Shown piece by piece: positions 26,241-34,544 of a DNA stretch of 64,000 nt. The notes under the pieces are model-generated. The model was not told where the DNA came from. It saw only the letters and a list, made by a program, of their open reading frames with translations, and did not search any database. The translations under genes were made by a program, and so were the position numbers. Position 1 is the stretch's first letter; each line of letters starts with the position of its first letter. Source of the DNA: Dyadobacter sp. CY323 (GTDB lineage: Bacteria > Bacteroidota > Bacteroidia > Cytophagales > Spirosomataceae); contig NZ_JAJUXH010000001.1 in NCBI RefSeq assembly GCF_021390245.1, forward strand, positions 496,001-560,000, read 5' to 3'.

Positions 26241-27503
26241 TTACAGCAAGATTGTTTTGAGTATGGTTTTTCTCAAAAGGTTCAGCGCATAAGACGAGGT
26301 AAGTTCGATGTTGATTTTTCTGTTGTTTCTCAAACTCAAAAGCTGTGTGTAGGTCGTGTCCGGAGTAGCGCATGCAATCCAAACTGTACCCACAGGCTTT
26401 TCCGCTGTGCCACCGTCGGGCCCGGCGATGCCGGTTGTCGAGATTGCAAATGTGGTATTCAGTAGTTTACGTGCACCTTCCGCCATCTCTTTCGCAGTCT
26501 GCTCGCTTACCGCGCCGAAAGCTTCCAGCGTCTCACCCGATACGCCCAATACATTCATTTTCACCTCATTACTATAACTCACTACCGATCCCTCGTAGTA
26601 TCGCGATGATCCCGGAACGCTCGTAATCTGATTTGCGACAAACCCGCCCGTGCAGCTTTCTGCGGTTCCAACAGTTGCGTTATTATTTACAAGTAACGAT
26701 CCGATAACCGTTTCGAGTTCATCCTGATCGTATCCGAAAACATGCTGCCCGATCAGCGGAAGAACCAGGTCTACCTGCTCCTGTAACTGTTTTTCGAGCA
26801 AATCCTGATCTGTGCCGGTACCCGTCAGGCGAAGTCTAACCTGCCCGAAATGAGGAAGATAAGCTAGCTTTATATGTGGCGGCAACGCATCTTCCCACGA
26901 AGCGATCGTCTCTGCGAGAAACGATTCGCCAATGCCGATGGTACGGATGGATTTATGTTGAATGATCTGTGTGAAAAACCGTTTTTTCAGCCGGGGAAGA
27001 ATTTCAAATTCCATGAGACTCTTCATTTCATACGGTACGCCGGGCAACGAAACATAGATCACTTCGTCTTTTTCAAACCACATCCCCGGAGCTGTTCCCC
27101 ACAGATTCGGGATGTAGGTACAGTTTTTTGGTAAAGCGGCTTGCTGGATATTCAGCTCGGTCATTGCGCGGCCTCTCTTTGCGAAAAACTCGGTAATCAG
27201 TGTCAAAGCTTCCTGATTGATTTCCAGTTCGGTCCCGAAATATTCGCAAAAAGTATGTTTCGTAATGTCGTCGCGGGTAGGTCCAAGTCCGCCTGTAACG
27301 ATAATTACATCGGCCCGCTGGCTGGCTTCGGCGAAGGCGCTCAGGATATCCTGTTTGTTGTCACCGACTGAGGTTTTTCGAACGGGGCGAATGCCGATGT
27401 CAGTAAGTTGAGTGCCAATCCATTGCGTATTGGTATCTGTAATCTGTCCGAAAAGAATTTCGTCACCGATGGTTATTATCTCTGCTTTACTGCTCGAAAT
27501 CAT
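26241..27503 (-). CDS. cinA: CinA-like protein, nicotinamide-nucleotide amidase
   Basis: 420 residues, the full two-domain CinA. The N-terminal COG1058 domain begins K-A-E-I-I-T-I-G-D-E-I-L-F-G and has TGGLGPTRDD; the C-terminal amidase domain starts near G-T-A-E-S-C-T-G-G and includes S-T-T-G-I-A-G-P-D-G. The protein recycles NMN to nicotinic acid mononucleotide and has ADP-ribose pyrophosphatase activity in some species. A TATTTTTG box at 27546-27539 on the minus strand is a possible -7 element. It is divergent from the DUF4197 gene. Confidence 0.93.
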   Translation of the reverse strand: MISSSKAEIITIGDEILFGQITDTNTQWIGTQLTDIGIRPVRKTSVGDNKQDILSAFAEASQRADVIIVTGGLGPTRDDITKHTFCEYFGTELEINQEALTLITEFFAKRGRAMTELNIQQAALPKNCTYIPNLWGTAPGMWFEKDEVIYVSLPGVPYEMKSLMEFEILPRLKKRFFTQIIQHKSIRTIGIGESFLAETIASWEDALPPHIKLAYLPHFGQVRLRLTGTGTDQDLLEKQLQEQVDLVLPLIGQHVFGYDQDELETVIGSLLVNNNATVGTAESCTGGFVANQITSVPGSSRYYEGSVVSYSNEVKMNVLGVSGETLEAFGAVSEQTAKEMAEGARKLLNTTFAISTTGIAGPDGGTAEKPVGTVWIACATPDTTYTQLLSLRNNRKINIELTSSYALNLLRKTILKTILL

Positions 27504-27568
27504 CGTTTAGAGTACTGTTGAAAACGTCGTTATTTTCCCAAAAATAAGTAAAATTAATCGTTATTGAG

Positions 27569-27576
27569 TACGTTTG
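27569..27576 (+). promoter_or_regulatory. Putative -7 element of the DUF4197 gene
   Basis: TACGTTTG matches TAnnTTTG exactly, 33 bases upstream of the start codon. No clear -33 TTG is present. Confidence 0.35.
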
Positions 27577-27608
27577 AACCTTAGTACAATCTTAACAAAT
27601 GCATTGAA

Positions 27609-28334
27609 ATGAAACATAAAATCGTAGCAATATTCTTATTTATAACCCTTTTCGGCACTTCTTCCCAGGCACAGTTTGATCTTGGTAAAATGTTGAAAAA
27701 ATCAAAGGGAAACAGTACCGGATTAGGTGAAAATGAAATCGTTCAGGGTTTGAAAGAAGCGTTGAATGTGGGCATTAGCAACGGTTCGGCGGAAGCCTCC
27801 AAAGTGGATGGTTTTTTTAAGAATGAGTTGATCAAAATTGCGGTCCCGCCCGAAGCTCAGAAAGTAGCGGAGACTTTGCGGAAAATGGGACTGGGAGACC
27901 AGGTCGATAAATTTACATTGTCGCTAAACCGTGCTGCGGAAGATGCGGCTAAAAAATCCAAACCGATTTTCGTAAAGGCGATCACATCCATGACGGTGCC
28001 CGATGCATTAGGTGTCTTAAAGGGCCAGGATGACGCAGCCACGCAGTATTTGAAGAAATCCACCAATGATGAGCTTTTCAAAACATTCTTCCCGGTTGTA
28101 GACAGCACTTTGAATTTGAACAAAGCCACAGAATATTATACCGACATTGTAAATACCTACAATCAGATCCCGCTTGTTAAAAAGGTCAACCCGAATCTGA
28201 AAGAATATGCGACCCAGAAAACCATTGACGGGCTGTACACGCTCATTGCGCAGGAAGAGAAAAAAATCCGGGAGAATCCTGGGGCCAGGGTTACCGAACT
28301 GTTAAAAAAGGTATTCAGCAAAGCCGGAAATTGA
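27609..28334 (+). CDS. DUF4197 domain secreted protein
   Basis: 241 residues with a signal peptide (IVAIFLFITLFGTSSQAQ). The mature helical protein carries DUF4197 hallmarks: E-I-V-Q-G-L-K-E-A-L-N-V-G, F-F-K-N-E-L-I-K-I-A-V-P-P-E-A and G-Q-D-D-A-A-T-Q-Y-L-K-K near the middle. The family is widespread in Gram-negative bacteria and its function is not known. It lies 58 bases upstream of gldC in the same direction but gldC has its own -7 box. Confidence 0.87.
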   Translation: MKHKIVAIFLFITLFGTSSQAQFDLGKMLKKSKGNSTGLGENEIVQGLKEALNVGISNGSAEASKVDGFFKNELIKIAVPPEAQKVAETLRKMGLGDQVDKFTLSLNRAAEDAAKKSKPIFVKAITSMTVPDALGVLKGQDDAATQYLKKSTNDELFKTFFPVVDSTLNLNKATEYYTDIVNTYNQIPLVKKVNPNLKEYATQKTIDGLYTLIAQEEKKIRENPGARVTELLKKVFSKAGN

Positions 28335-28365
28335 TTTGTGCGGGCATCTTTAAGCGTCTAATGCT

Positions 28366-28373
28366 TACTTTTG
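28366..28373 (+). promoter_or_regulatory. Putative -7 element of gldC
   Basis: TACTTTTG, an exact TAnnTTTG match, lies 19 bases before the gldC start; the nearest TTG is 27 bases further up, longer than usual. Confidence 0.35.
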
Positions 28374-28392
28374 TGAAAATTTAACACCTTTT

Positions 28393-28734
28393 ATGAAAAA
28401 GTCAGAAATACATTTCACCGTTGAGCTGGACGATAAAAATATACCCGAAAAGATATTTTGGGAAGCTACCGACAATCCGAATGAAGGCATTAATGATACA
28501 CGTGCAATCGCAATCGCGGTTTGGGACCATTATCACAGAGGAACACTGAAAATAGACCTTTGGACAAAAGATATGGAGGTCTTCGAAATGAAGCGTTTTT
28601 ATATTGAATTAATGAGCGGCATCGCCGATACGTTGCTCACAGCAACCAATGACCGGGCTATGGCCGAAGCAATCGAGGGGACTTGCGAGACGCTGAGTAA
28701 GAAGCTGGACGAGGAAATGAAAGCTGCGAAGTGA
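28393..28734 (+). CDS. gldC: Gliding motility protein GldC
   Basis: 113 residues that read straight through as GldC: K-K-S-E-I-H-F-T-V-E-L-D at the start, IFWEATDNP, A-I-A-V-W-D-H-Y and T-L-K-I-D-L-W-T-K-D-M-E-V. GldC is a small cytoplasmic protein found across Bacteroidota and linked to gliding motility in Flavobacterium; it is retained in species that do not glide, so motility cannot be claimed. No gldB is beside it in this window. Confidence 0.92.
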   Translation: MKKSEIHFTVELDDKNIPEKIFWEATDNPNEGINDTRAIAIAVWDHYHRGTLKIDLWTKDMEVFEMKRFYIELMSGIADTLLTATNDRAMAEAIEGTCETLSKKLDEEMKAAK

Positions 28735-28740
28735 CCTCAT

Positions 28741-28811
28741 TTGTCAACCTTAGCGGTATCGAAGGCGCTATCAGTCATGGATGGCACCTTCGACTCCGCT
28801 CAGGTTGACAA
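28741..28811. repeat. 25-bp imperfect inverted repeat, same family as 22027-22088
   Basis: TTGTCAACCT...GAAGG at 28741-28765 pairs with CCTTCGACTCCGCTCAGG...GACAA at 28787-28811 with three mismatches. The right arm covers the last codons and the stop of the MmcQ/YjbR gene, so part of that protein's C terminus is encoded by the repeat. It lies between gldC and that convergent gene. Confidence 0.7.
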
Positions 28812-29153
28812 GTTGGCCTGATCTTTCTTCGGCAGGCTAGCAACAATCAGGTCGTAGGAATCTTTCACCCAGCCGAATAACGTCTCACTTGGGATGCTGC
28901 CGGTAACATGTACCGTATTCCAATGCTTTTTATTCATGTGATATCCGGGCTTTACGTCCGGGTATTTTTCTCTTAATTCTTCTGCCTTTTCAGGATCGCA
29001 TTTCGCATTGAACTGGTGCGTCGCAGAATCCATTGGAGTGAGCAGGAATACTTTTCCTTTCACTTTAAAAACCAATGTATCCGGGCCAAATGGCAGCTCT
29101 TCTGTTACGCCGGGGAGTTTCAGGGCGTAGTCACGCAGGGTTTCGAGGTTCAT
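28800..29153 (-). CDS. MmcQ/YjbR family protein
   Basis: 117 residues from the ATG at 29153-29151. The sequence M-N-L-E-T-L-R-D-Y-A-L-K-L-P-G-V-T-E-E-L-P-F-G-P-D opens it, followed by V-F-K-V-K-G-K-V-F-L-L, P-G-Y-H-M-N-K-K-H-W-N-T-V, all typical of the MmcQ/YjbR family with its CyaY-like fold; some members bind DNA. The start overlaps the small membrane protein's stop by four bases (ATGA). The last residues lie in the repeat at 28787-28811. A cytoplasmic DNA-binding role is known only by family annotation. Confidence 0.88.
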   Translation of the reverse strand: MNLETLRDYALKLPGVTEELPFGPDTLVFKVKGKVFLLTPMDSATHQFNAKCDPEKAEELREKYPDVKPGYHMNKKHWNTVHVTGSIPSETLFGWVKDSYDLIVASLPKKDQANLST

Positions 29154-29329
29154 CTTGTTAAAGCTCTGACGATCATAATAATCACACAAATTAAAAACAT
29201 GACAATGGAGATCTTATTGATCCCGTGCATCATGCGCAGGTTGAATGAATCGGGGGCATTAGGGTCTTTTTTCTTGAAAACCCGGACGAAGTAGTACAAA
29301 ACGTCCCCCAGTTGAAAGTATTTTTTCAT
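29150..29329 (-). CDS. Small membrane protein, DUF6728-like
   Basis: 59 residues from the ATG at 29329. It begins KKYFQLGDVLYYFVRVF, then a basic, proline-containing linker (KKKDPNAPDSFNLRMMHG) and one C-terminal transmembrane segment (ISIVMFLICVIIMIV). Proteins with this layout are common beside IspG in Cytophagales, annotated DUF6728; the role is unknown. It ends in a four-base overlap with the MmcQ/YjbR gene and starts 36 bases downstream of the ispG stop, so ispG, this gene and MmcQ likely form one transcript. Confidence 0.75.
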   Translation of the reverse strand: MKKYFQLGDVLYYFVRVFKKKDPNAPDSFNLRMMHGINKISIVMFLICVIIMIVRALTR

Positions 29330-29365
29330 AGTTAATTTCGGTAAAAAGCGCCTTATCGACAATTC

Positions 29366-31369
29366 TCAAACCAGTATTTCACGTTCGCTCGGCTCAATCC
29401 ACCGGCCATCTTCACGGATCAATTCTATTAATTCATCCACTGCTTTCGCAGCAGTCACCGACCTTTTGATTACTTCCTGACCACGGTATAAAGCAATTTT
29501 ATCTTTACCCATACCCACATACCCATAATCCGCATCCGCCATTTCTCCCGGTCCATTCACAATGCAGCCCATAATGCCGATTTTCACACCTTTTAAATGC
29601 TCGGTATGTTTCCGGATCATCGCGGTCGTTTCCTGCAAGTCGAACAAAGTCCGGCCGCAAGATGGGCACGAAATGTATTCCGTTTTCGACATTCTGGTAC
29701 GGGCAGCCTGTAAAATCCCAAATGCAATGGAATTGTAGGCAGCGGCACTTTTTAGTTTTTCATCAATCAATATTTCATCACTGAATACCGGCGAAAGTAA
29801 TATCCCGTCGCCAAAACCATCGACTAATAAACCGCCAATGTCCGTCGCTGAATACAAGGTCAGTTTATCTCCCAAATCACTTTGATAGGCACGGTTGATA
29901 ATGACTGGGACTTTGTATTTCAGTTCAGTAAGCCTGTAAAAAAAGCGGCGCATTTCCGGCATTGCAGCCGAATTGCTGGTATTTATAATGAGAACGACTT
30001 TTGGATTTCCATTGATTGTTGCCAAAAATGCATCATCAAATGTGTGGATATTGCCTTTAATAAAATTCACGAAACTGGAAACATCACTCGCTGCATTCCA
30101 CGAATCGACCGTCCATAATGGAAACTTATTGTTTTTATCAGAATGATCCCGCCAAATCTCGTGATCGAGAATTTCTTTGAGTCCATTTGGCAGCATAAAT
30201 GGCGCCGGATTTTTACCTGTGTAAATAAAATCCGCTCCCTGATCGTTCATCGCCCATTTATCAGGCACGGGCAAAAAGAAATGACCAATGCTTTTTAATG
30301 CATCCAAATTCTGTACCGGGATATCTGAATAATCCGCGATCACGCGCGGCACATTCAGATGACCCATGTTGTAAACATCCGCAGAGTCGCGGCGGATGTA
30401 TTGAAATGGGTTAATCGGGCAATGGTCGATGGGCTCGATAAATTCGTGAGCAGCACGGGAAGTATAACGATCAATGAGCGCGCGGGCAACAGGTGCCTCT
30501 TTTTCAGGCGCTTCGGTCAGGGAAACGCGTACCGTATCGCCAAGGCCATCTTCGAGTAATGTACCAATTCCAACTGCGGATTTAATGCGTCCGTCTTCCG
30601 CCTCGCCGGCCTCAGTAACACCCAAATGCAGCGGATACGGTTTAAGTCCTTCTTCGTCCAGTCTTTGAACTAAAAGTCGGTAGGCTTCCACCATCACCTG
30701 GGTATTGCTGGATTTCATGGAAAGCGCAATGTTAAAATAATTGAACTCCTCACAGATCCTCAAAAATTCCAGCGCAGATTCCACCATTCCCAGCGGAGTA
30801 TCGCCATATCTGCTTAAGATCCGGTCTGACAATGACCCGTGATTGGTCCCGATGCGCATTGCTGTTCCATATTCCTTGCAGATTTTAACCAGCGGGATAA
30901 ATTTCTCTCTGATCCTTTCCAGCTCGGCCGCGTAAGAAGCGTCCGTATAATCAATGATTTCGAATCGTTTCCGGTCGGCATAATTACCGGGATTGATCCG
31001 GACCTTTTCGACGATCCGGGCGGCCAATTCAGCGGCATTAGGTGTAAAATGAATGTCTGCGATCAGCGGGACTTTGATCCCGAGCCTGTGCAATCCGTTC
31101 CGAATATTTTCAAGATTTTGGGCTTCCTTCACACTGGGTGCCGTAATGCGAACATATTCGCAACCCGAGTCCACCATCCGGACCACCTCGTCGATCGAAC
31201 CTTGCGTATCCATGGTATCCACCGTGGTCATGGACTGCACGCGGATCGGGTAGGCCGAGCCCATCGGAATGTCACCGATGCGGATCGTGATGGTTTCGCG
31301 TCTTTGATATGCTGTCAGCGAGGGACAGTAAATGTTGGTTTTTTGTTCTGAAGCCGTAATCAATGTCAT
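29366..31369 (-). CDS. ispG: 4-hydroxy-3-methylbut-2-enyl-diphosphate synthase IspG (long form)
   Basis: 667 residues, much longer than the 370-residue proteobacterial enzyme: it has the large middle insertion found in plants, chlamydiae and Bacteroidota. The TIM-barrel part (I-G-D-I-P-M-G-S, V-Q-S-M-T-T-V-D-T, IADIHF, KVRINPGN, G-T-N-H-G-S-L) comes first, and the C-terminal 4Fe-4S ligands C-P-S-C-G-R-T-L and G-I-M-G-C-I-V-N-G-P-G-E are near the end. It carries out the penultimate step of the MEP isoprenoid pathway. No other MEP gene lies nearby. Confidence 0.95.
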   Translation of the reverse strand: MTLITASEQKTNIYCPSLTAYQRRETITIRIGDIPMGSAYPIRVQSMTTVDTMDTQGSIDEVVRMVDSGCEYVRITAPSVKEAQNLENIRNGLHRLGIKVPLIADIHFTPNAAELAARIVEKVRINPGNYADRKRFEIIDYTDASYAAELERIREKFIPLVKICKEYGTAMRIGTNHGSLSDRILSRYGDTPLGMVESALEFLRICEEFNYFNIALSMKSSNTQVMVEAYRLLVQRLDEEGLKPYPLHLGVTEAGEAEDGRIKSAVGIGTLLEDGLGDTVRVSLTEAPEKEAPVARALIDRYTSRAAHEFIEPIDHCPINPFQYIRRDSADVYNMGHLNVPRVIADYSDIPVQNLDALKSIGHFFLPVPDKWAMNDQGADFIYTGKNPAPFMLPNGLKEILDHEIWRDHSDKNNKFPLWTVDSWNAASDVSSFVNFIKGNIHTFDDAFLATINGNPKVVLIINTSNSAAMPEMRRFFYRLTELKYKVPVIINRAYQSDLGDKLTLYSATDIGGLLVDGFGDGILLSPVFSDEILIDEKLKSAAAYNSIAFGILQAARTRMSKTEYISCPSCGRTLFDLQETTAMIRKHTEHLKGVKIGIMGCIVNGPGEMADADYGYVGMGKDKIALYRGQEVIKRSVTAAKAVDELIELIREDGRWIEPSEREILV

Positions 31370-31450
31370 GGAATTGTAGTTGCTACAATGTGCGTCACAA
31401 AGGTCTTAAAACAAAAACACAATCGGAATTACAATCGTGCATTTCGTCTG

Positions 31451-32533
31451 TCAGCTTTCAATTCGGGTACCGGAGTCGACGGTAATGATGTAGCTTTTTC
31501 CTCCCTCTTTTTCGATCGCTTCCGCCACTTCCCCGGCTTTTGTGGGCGCGTATACAAACATACAGCCACCGCCACCGGATCCGTTGATTTTGCCACCCAA
31601 TGCACCTGCATTCAAAGCGGCATTCATCATTCGCTCGATTTTGGGTGTGGAGGTTCTTTTGTGGTCGCGGAGGTTTTTGTAATGTTTGTAAAGAAGTCCT
31701 CCGAACGTTTTATCAAATTGCTCATTTGCCGTCTGGTGTTCTATCGCGGAAAGCAATGCTTTTCCTTCAAGCAAAATGTCCCTGTCTTCCAGGTTAGCGC
31801 GCAACAGGCTCAATTCATCTTCTGAGAGCCGATTTTTGTAGGTTTCTGCTTTTTCAAATGGGGTTGTGAAAATCGAAAATTCAGGATCAGATGCTTTTAC
31901 TTTGGCGATCACCTTTTCCATTCCGAAGCGGCAACGCGCCAAAATGCCCAGGGTATCCTTCGGTTCAAGCGAGTCACCTAATACGAATGTTCCCAACTGC
32001 GGCGTGAGCGTTTCCACTTTGATGACCGGCGTCGATTCCAGGTAGATCACATTGCCGATGGCGGTGGAGTAATGGTCCATCATTCCTCCGGGTTCACCAA
32101 ATTCCAGAACTTCTGCTGCGTTGGCGATTTCTCCTAATTCTTTTTGTGAAAAATTCATGGGATTGTCGCTCATTTTATCCAAAAAATGAGCCCACGAAAC
32201 GATTAATGCGGACGAGCTGGATGTCCCGGAATTGATGGGGATATTTCCGTGGAAAACGCATTCAAATCCTTTTGAAAAGACCAATCCTTTTCTTTTCAAG
32301 ACATTTATGGTACTCCTGGAATAGTCGCGCTGGATTTTATAGGGAAATGTATCGTGAATGGAAAATTCCTCTTTTAAACCTAAATCGGGGAGATGAAGGA
32401 TCACTTTGTCATCGTTGCGGTAGCCGCCATCGATGCTGATCCTGCGTGAAATGGCCGCTGCAATAACCGGTAGTCCAAGATAATCCTGATGTTCACCAAA
32501 TAAACAAATGCGGCCGGAAGTCGAAATCCTCAT
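31451..32533 (-). CDS. GHMP kinase, galactokinase-like sugar kinase
   Basis: 360 residues. The galactokinase-type signature G-R-I-C-L-F-G-E-H-Q-D-Y-L-G at 7-20, the ATP-binding motif N-S-G-T-S-S-S-S-A at about 115-123 and the late G-G-K-I-N-G-S-G-G-G-G-C-M motif show the GHMP fold with motifs 1-3 intact. Substrate is uncertain: the first signature suggests a sugar rather than mevalonate, but H-Q-D replaces the usual H-T-D. It begins 3 bases after the stop of a FucP-like sugar transporter gene, so uptake and phosphorylation of the same sugar is likely. Confidence 0.82.
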   Translation of the reverse strand: MRISTSGRICLFGEHQDYLGLPVIAAAISRRISIDGGYRNDDKVILHLPDLGLKEEFSIHDTFPYKIQRDYSRSTINVLKRKGLVFSKGFECVFHGNIPINSGTSSSSALIVSWAHFLDKMSDNPMNFSQKELGEIANAAEVLEFGEPGGMMDHYSTAIGNVIYLESTPVIKVETLTPQLGTFVLGDSLEPKDTLGILARCRFGMEKVIAKVKASDPEFSIFTTPFEKAETYKNRLSEDELSLLRANLEDRDILLEGKALLSAIEHQTANEQFDKTFGGLLYKHYKNLRDHKRTSTPKIERMMNAALNAGALGGKINGSGGGGCMFVYAPTKAGEVAEAIEKEGGKSYIITVDSGTRIES

Positions 32534-32536
32534 GAA

Positions 32537-33760
32537 CTACCAGCTTTTCTTTTTATGACCTATCAAACCAAAATAAAGTATGAATATGTACAGCGGGATC
32601 ATGATCCAATATGCTTTTTGCTCACTGCCAATCGAATCGGCGATACCACCATAGAGAAGGGGAACAATGGCTCCTCCTGAAATACCCATCACCAGGAGTG
32701 CAGAGCCGACCTTTGTGAATTTACCCAAACCACTTAATGCCAGCGGCCATAATGCTGGCCAGATCACGGCGTTGGCAAAACCCAGAACTGCAATGCATAC
32801 CACCGACGTGAAGCCGGAAGTGAAAAGGGCAACGAGCGTGACAACTAAGCCAAGAACGGCGCAAAATTTAAGATAAGCCTGCTGTGAAACATATTTCGGG
32901 ATCAACGTAGCTCCAAGCACGTAACCGAACATCATTCCATATAATGTATAGGTTCCAAATAAACGCGCTTCTTCTTCCGGGAAACCAAGCGAAACACCGT
33001 AATTGATGATGGTATCGCCCGCGATCACTTCCACGCCTACATAGCAAAATAGGGCTATCACACCCAAAACCAGGTTCGGAAACTGAAATATGCTCGTTTT
33101 GGTGACAGTCACCAATGTTGCGTCAGAAGGAATTTCATCTTCCTCCTCACTTACTTCAACAAGGCCTTTCGAAAAACGGATCAGGATAGCCATAGCGACC
33201 AATACCGCTGTGAGAATGATATACGGAAATACCACTTTGTCCAATTCATCTGTTGGATCAGCTGAGGAAGCTCCCGCGAGTAATATTTTTCCGAAGATAA
33301 GCTGGGAAATTACTCCGGCTGTTTTGTTGGCAATACCCATAAAACTGATCCTCTGAGCCGCACTTTCGCGTGGCCCTAACAGGGTAGCATACGGATTGGA
33401 AGCAGTTTGAAGCACAGTCAAGCCAATCCCAATCGTAAACAAGCCGACCAGAAATAGGGGATAAGAAGCCATTTCAGCGGCTGGAATGAAGATCAAAGTA
33501 CCTGCGGCCATCACCAGCAATGCGAGCGACATTCCGTTTTTAAAACCCGTTTTCTTCAATACCGAGGAAGACGGAATGGCCATTAAAGTATAGGAAATGA
33601 AAAATGCAAAAGTTACAAGGTAAGAACTGGTGTTGTCGAGGCTGAATGCTTTTTTGAAAAAACTGATCAGAGTCCCGTTTACCCAGGTGACGAAACCCAT
33701 GATGAAGAAAATAATTCCGATGATTAATAGGGGGGCCAGGTAGCTGTTCTTCTTGTTCAT
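32537..33760 (-). CDS. FucP-like sugar MFS transporter
   Basis: 407 residues with about 12 transmembrane segments. The motif F-I-M-G-F-V-T-W-V-N-G-T-L-I near residue 20 and the later L-Q-T-A-S-N-P-Y-A-T-L-L-G motif are typical of the fucose/glucose/galactose permease branch that brings sugars in with protons across the inner membrane. It is directly upstream of the GHMP kinase gene. The particular sugar cannot be read from the sequence. Confidence 0.88.
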   Translation of the reverse strand: MNKKNSYLAPLLIIGIIFFIMGFVTWVNGTLISFFKKAFSLDNTSSYLVTFAFFISYTLMAIPSSSVLKKTGFKNGMSLALLVMAAGTLIFIPAAEMASYPLFLVGLFTIGIGLTVLQTASNPYATLLGPRESAAQRISFMGIANKTAGVISQLIFGKILLAGASSADPTDELDKVVFPYIILTAVLVAMAILIRFSKGLVEVSEEEDEIPSDATLVTVTKTSIFQFPNLVLGVIALFCYVGVEVIAGDTIINYGVSLGFPEEEARLFGTYTLYGMMFGYVLGATLIPKYVSQQAYLKFCAVLGLVVTLVALFTSGFTSVVCIAVLGFANAVIWPALWPLALSGLGKFTKVGSALLVMGISGGAIVPLLYGGIADSIGSEQKAYWIMIPLYIFILYFGLIGHKKKSW

Positions 33761-34108
33761 TTAAGTTTTTGTTAAATAAATTTTCGTCGGGTTTAAAGAA
33801 GGGTAATGGTATTATTTAGATAGAATACTGAAATTTCGCCGTTCAGGCCAGATTAATTTGGCGCTGGGGCGCAATTTACATGCAATAACGAGTTTTTTAT
33901 TTTTTTTATGAACTAAAATTCCGAACGTCTGGAACGGAAGATTTCAAGGAATTGGAAATTTAGGTGAACAATTTCAGGCATTGCGGCGTTAACCCATTTG
34001 CAAGTGACTCCTAATGGGCATTTTCACTCAGGCTCGAGGCTTTAAATGTGTTGGACACATACTTTGTTACGACATTTAAGGCAACTTTAATTTTAAGAAG
34101 ACTAAAAT
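33761..34108. other. Intergenic region between sugar transporter and pterin synthase genes
   Basis: About 348 bases with no credible gene. It includes a T-rich tract near 33894-33908 and must hold the divergent promoters of the sugar operon and the pterin genes. A near-match -7 element (TACTTTG, one base short of the consensus) lies about 45 bases before the pterin synthase start. No operator repeat was seen. Confidence 0.5.
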
Positions 34109-34525
34109 ATGGTGCAAAAGGTGGCGGTGTTCCGAAAGGAGCATTTTAATGCGGCTCATCGTCTTCATAATCCGGAATGGACGAACGAAAAGAACGAATT
34201 GGTGTTCGGAAAATGCAACAATCCGAATTTTCACGGACACAATTACGAACTGATCATCCAGGTAACAGGAGAAGTAAATCCTGAAACGGGTTATGTGATT
34301 GATATGAAAGTGCTTAGCTCCATTTTGAAAGAATTTGTCATTGACCGGTTTGACCATAAAAACTTAAACCTCGACGTAGCAGAATTTAGCAGCTTAAATC
34401 CTTCCGCAGAAAATATCGCGATCGTTATTTATTCCATCTTGAGACCAAAAATTGATTCGGGGTTTGCCTTGAAAGTTAGATTATATGAAACAGAACGGAA
34501 CTTTGTCGAATATCCAGCCGACTGA
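34109..34525 (+). CDS. 6-pyruvoyl-tetrahydropterin synthase / 6-carboxytetrahydropterin synthase family
   Basis: 138 residues. The family hallmarks are E-H-F-N-A-A-H-R-L-H (first zinc histidine), F-G-K-C-N-N-P-N-F-H-G-H-N-Y with the catalytic cysteine and two zinc histidines, and the late E-T-E-R-N-F-V-E-Y. It converts dihydroneopterin triphosphate in either tetrahydropterin or queuosine-precursor (QueD) synthesis. Directly next to folE, which makes the substrate, it could belong to either; no queC/E/F genes are in the window. Confidence 0.88.
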   Translation: MVQKVAVFRKEHFNAAHRLHNPEWTNEKNELVFGKCNNPNFHGHNYELIIQVTGEVNPETGYVIDMKVLSSILKEFVIDRFDHKNLNLDVAEFSSLNPSAENIAIVIYSILRPKIDSGFALKVRLYETERNFVEYPAD

Positions 34526-34544
34526 CTTTTTAGGAATTGAAGAG

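Noticed and set aside
30839..31351. A 170-residue plus-strand reading frame inside ispG
   Set aside because: Antisense to the conserved IspG barrel; no family features.
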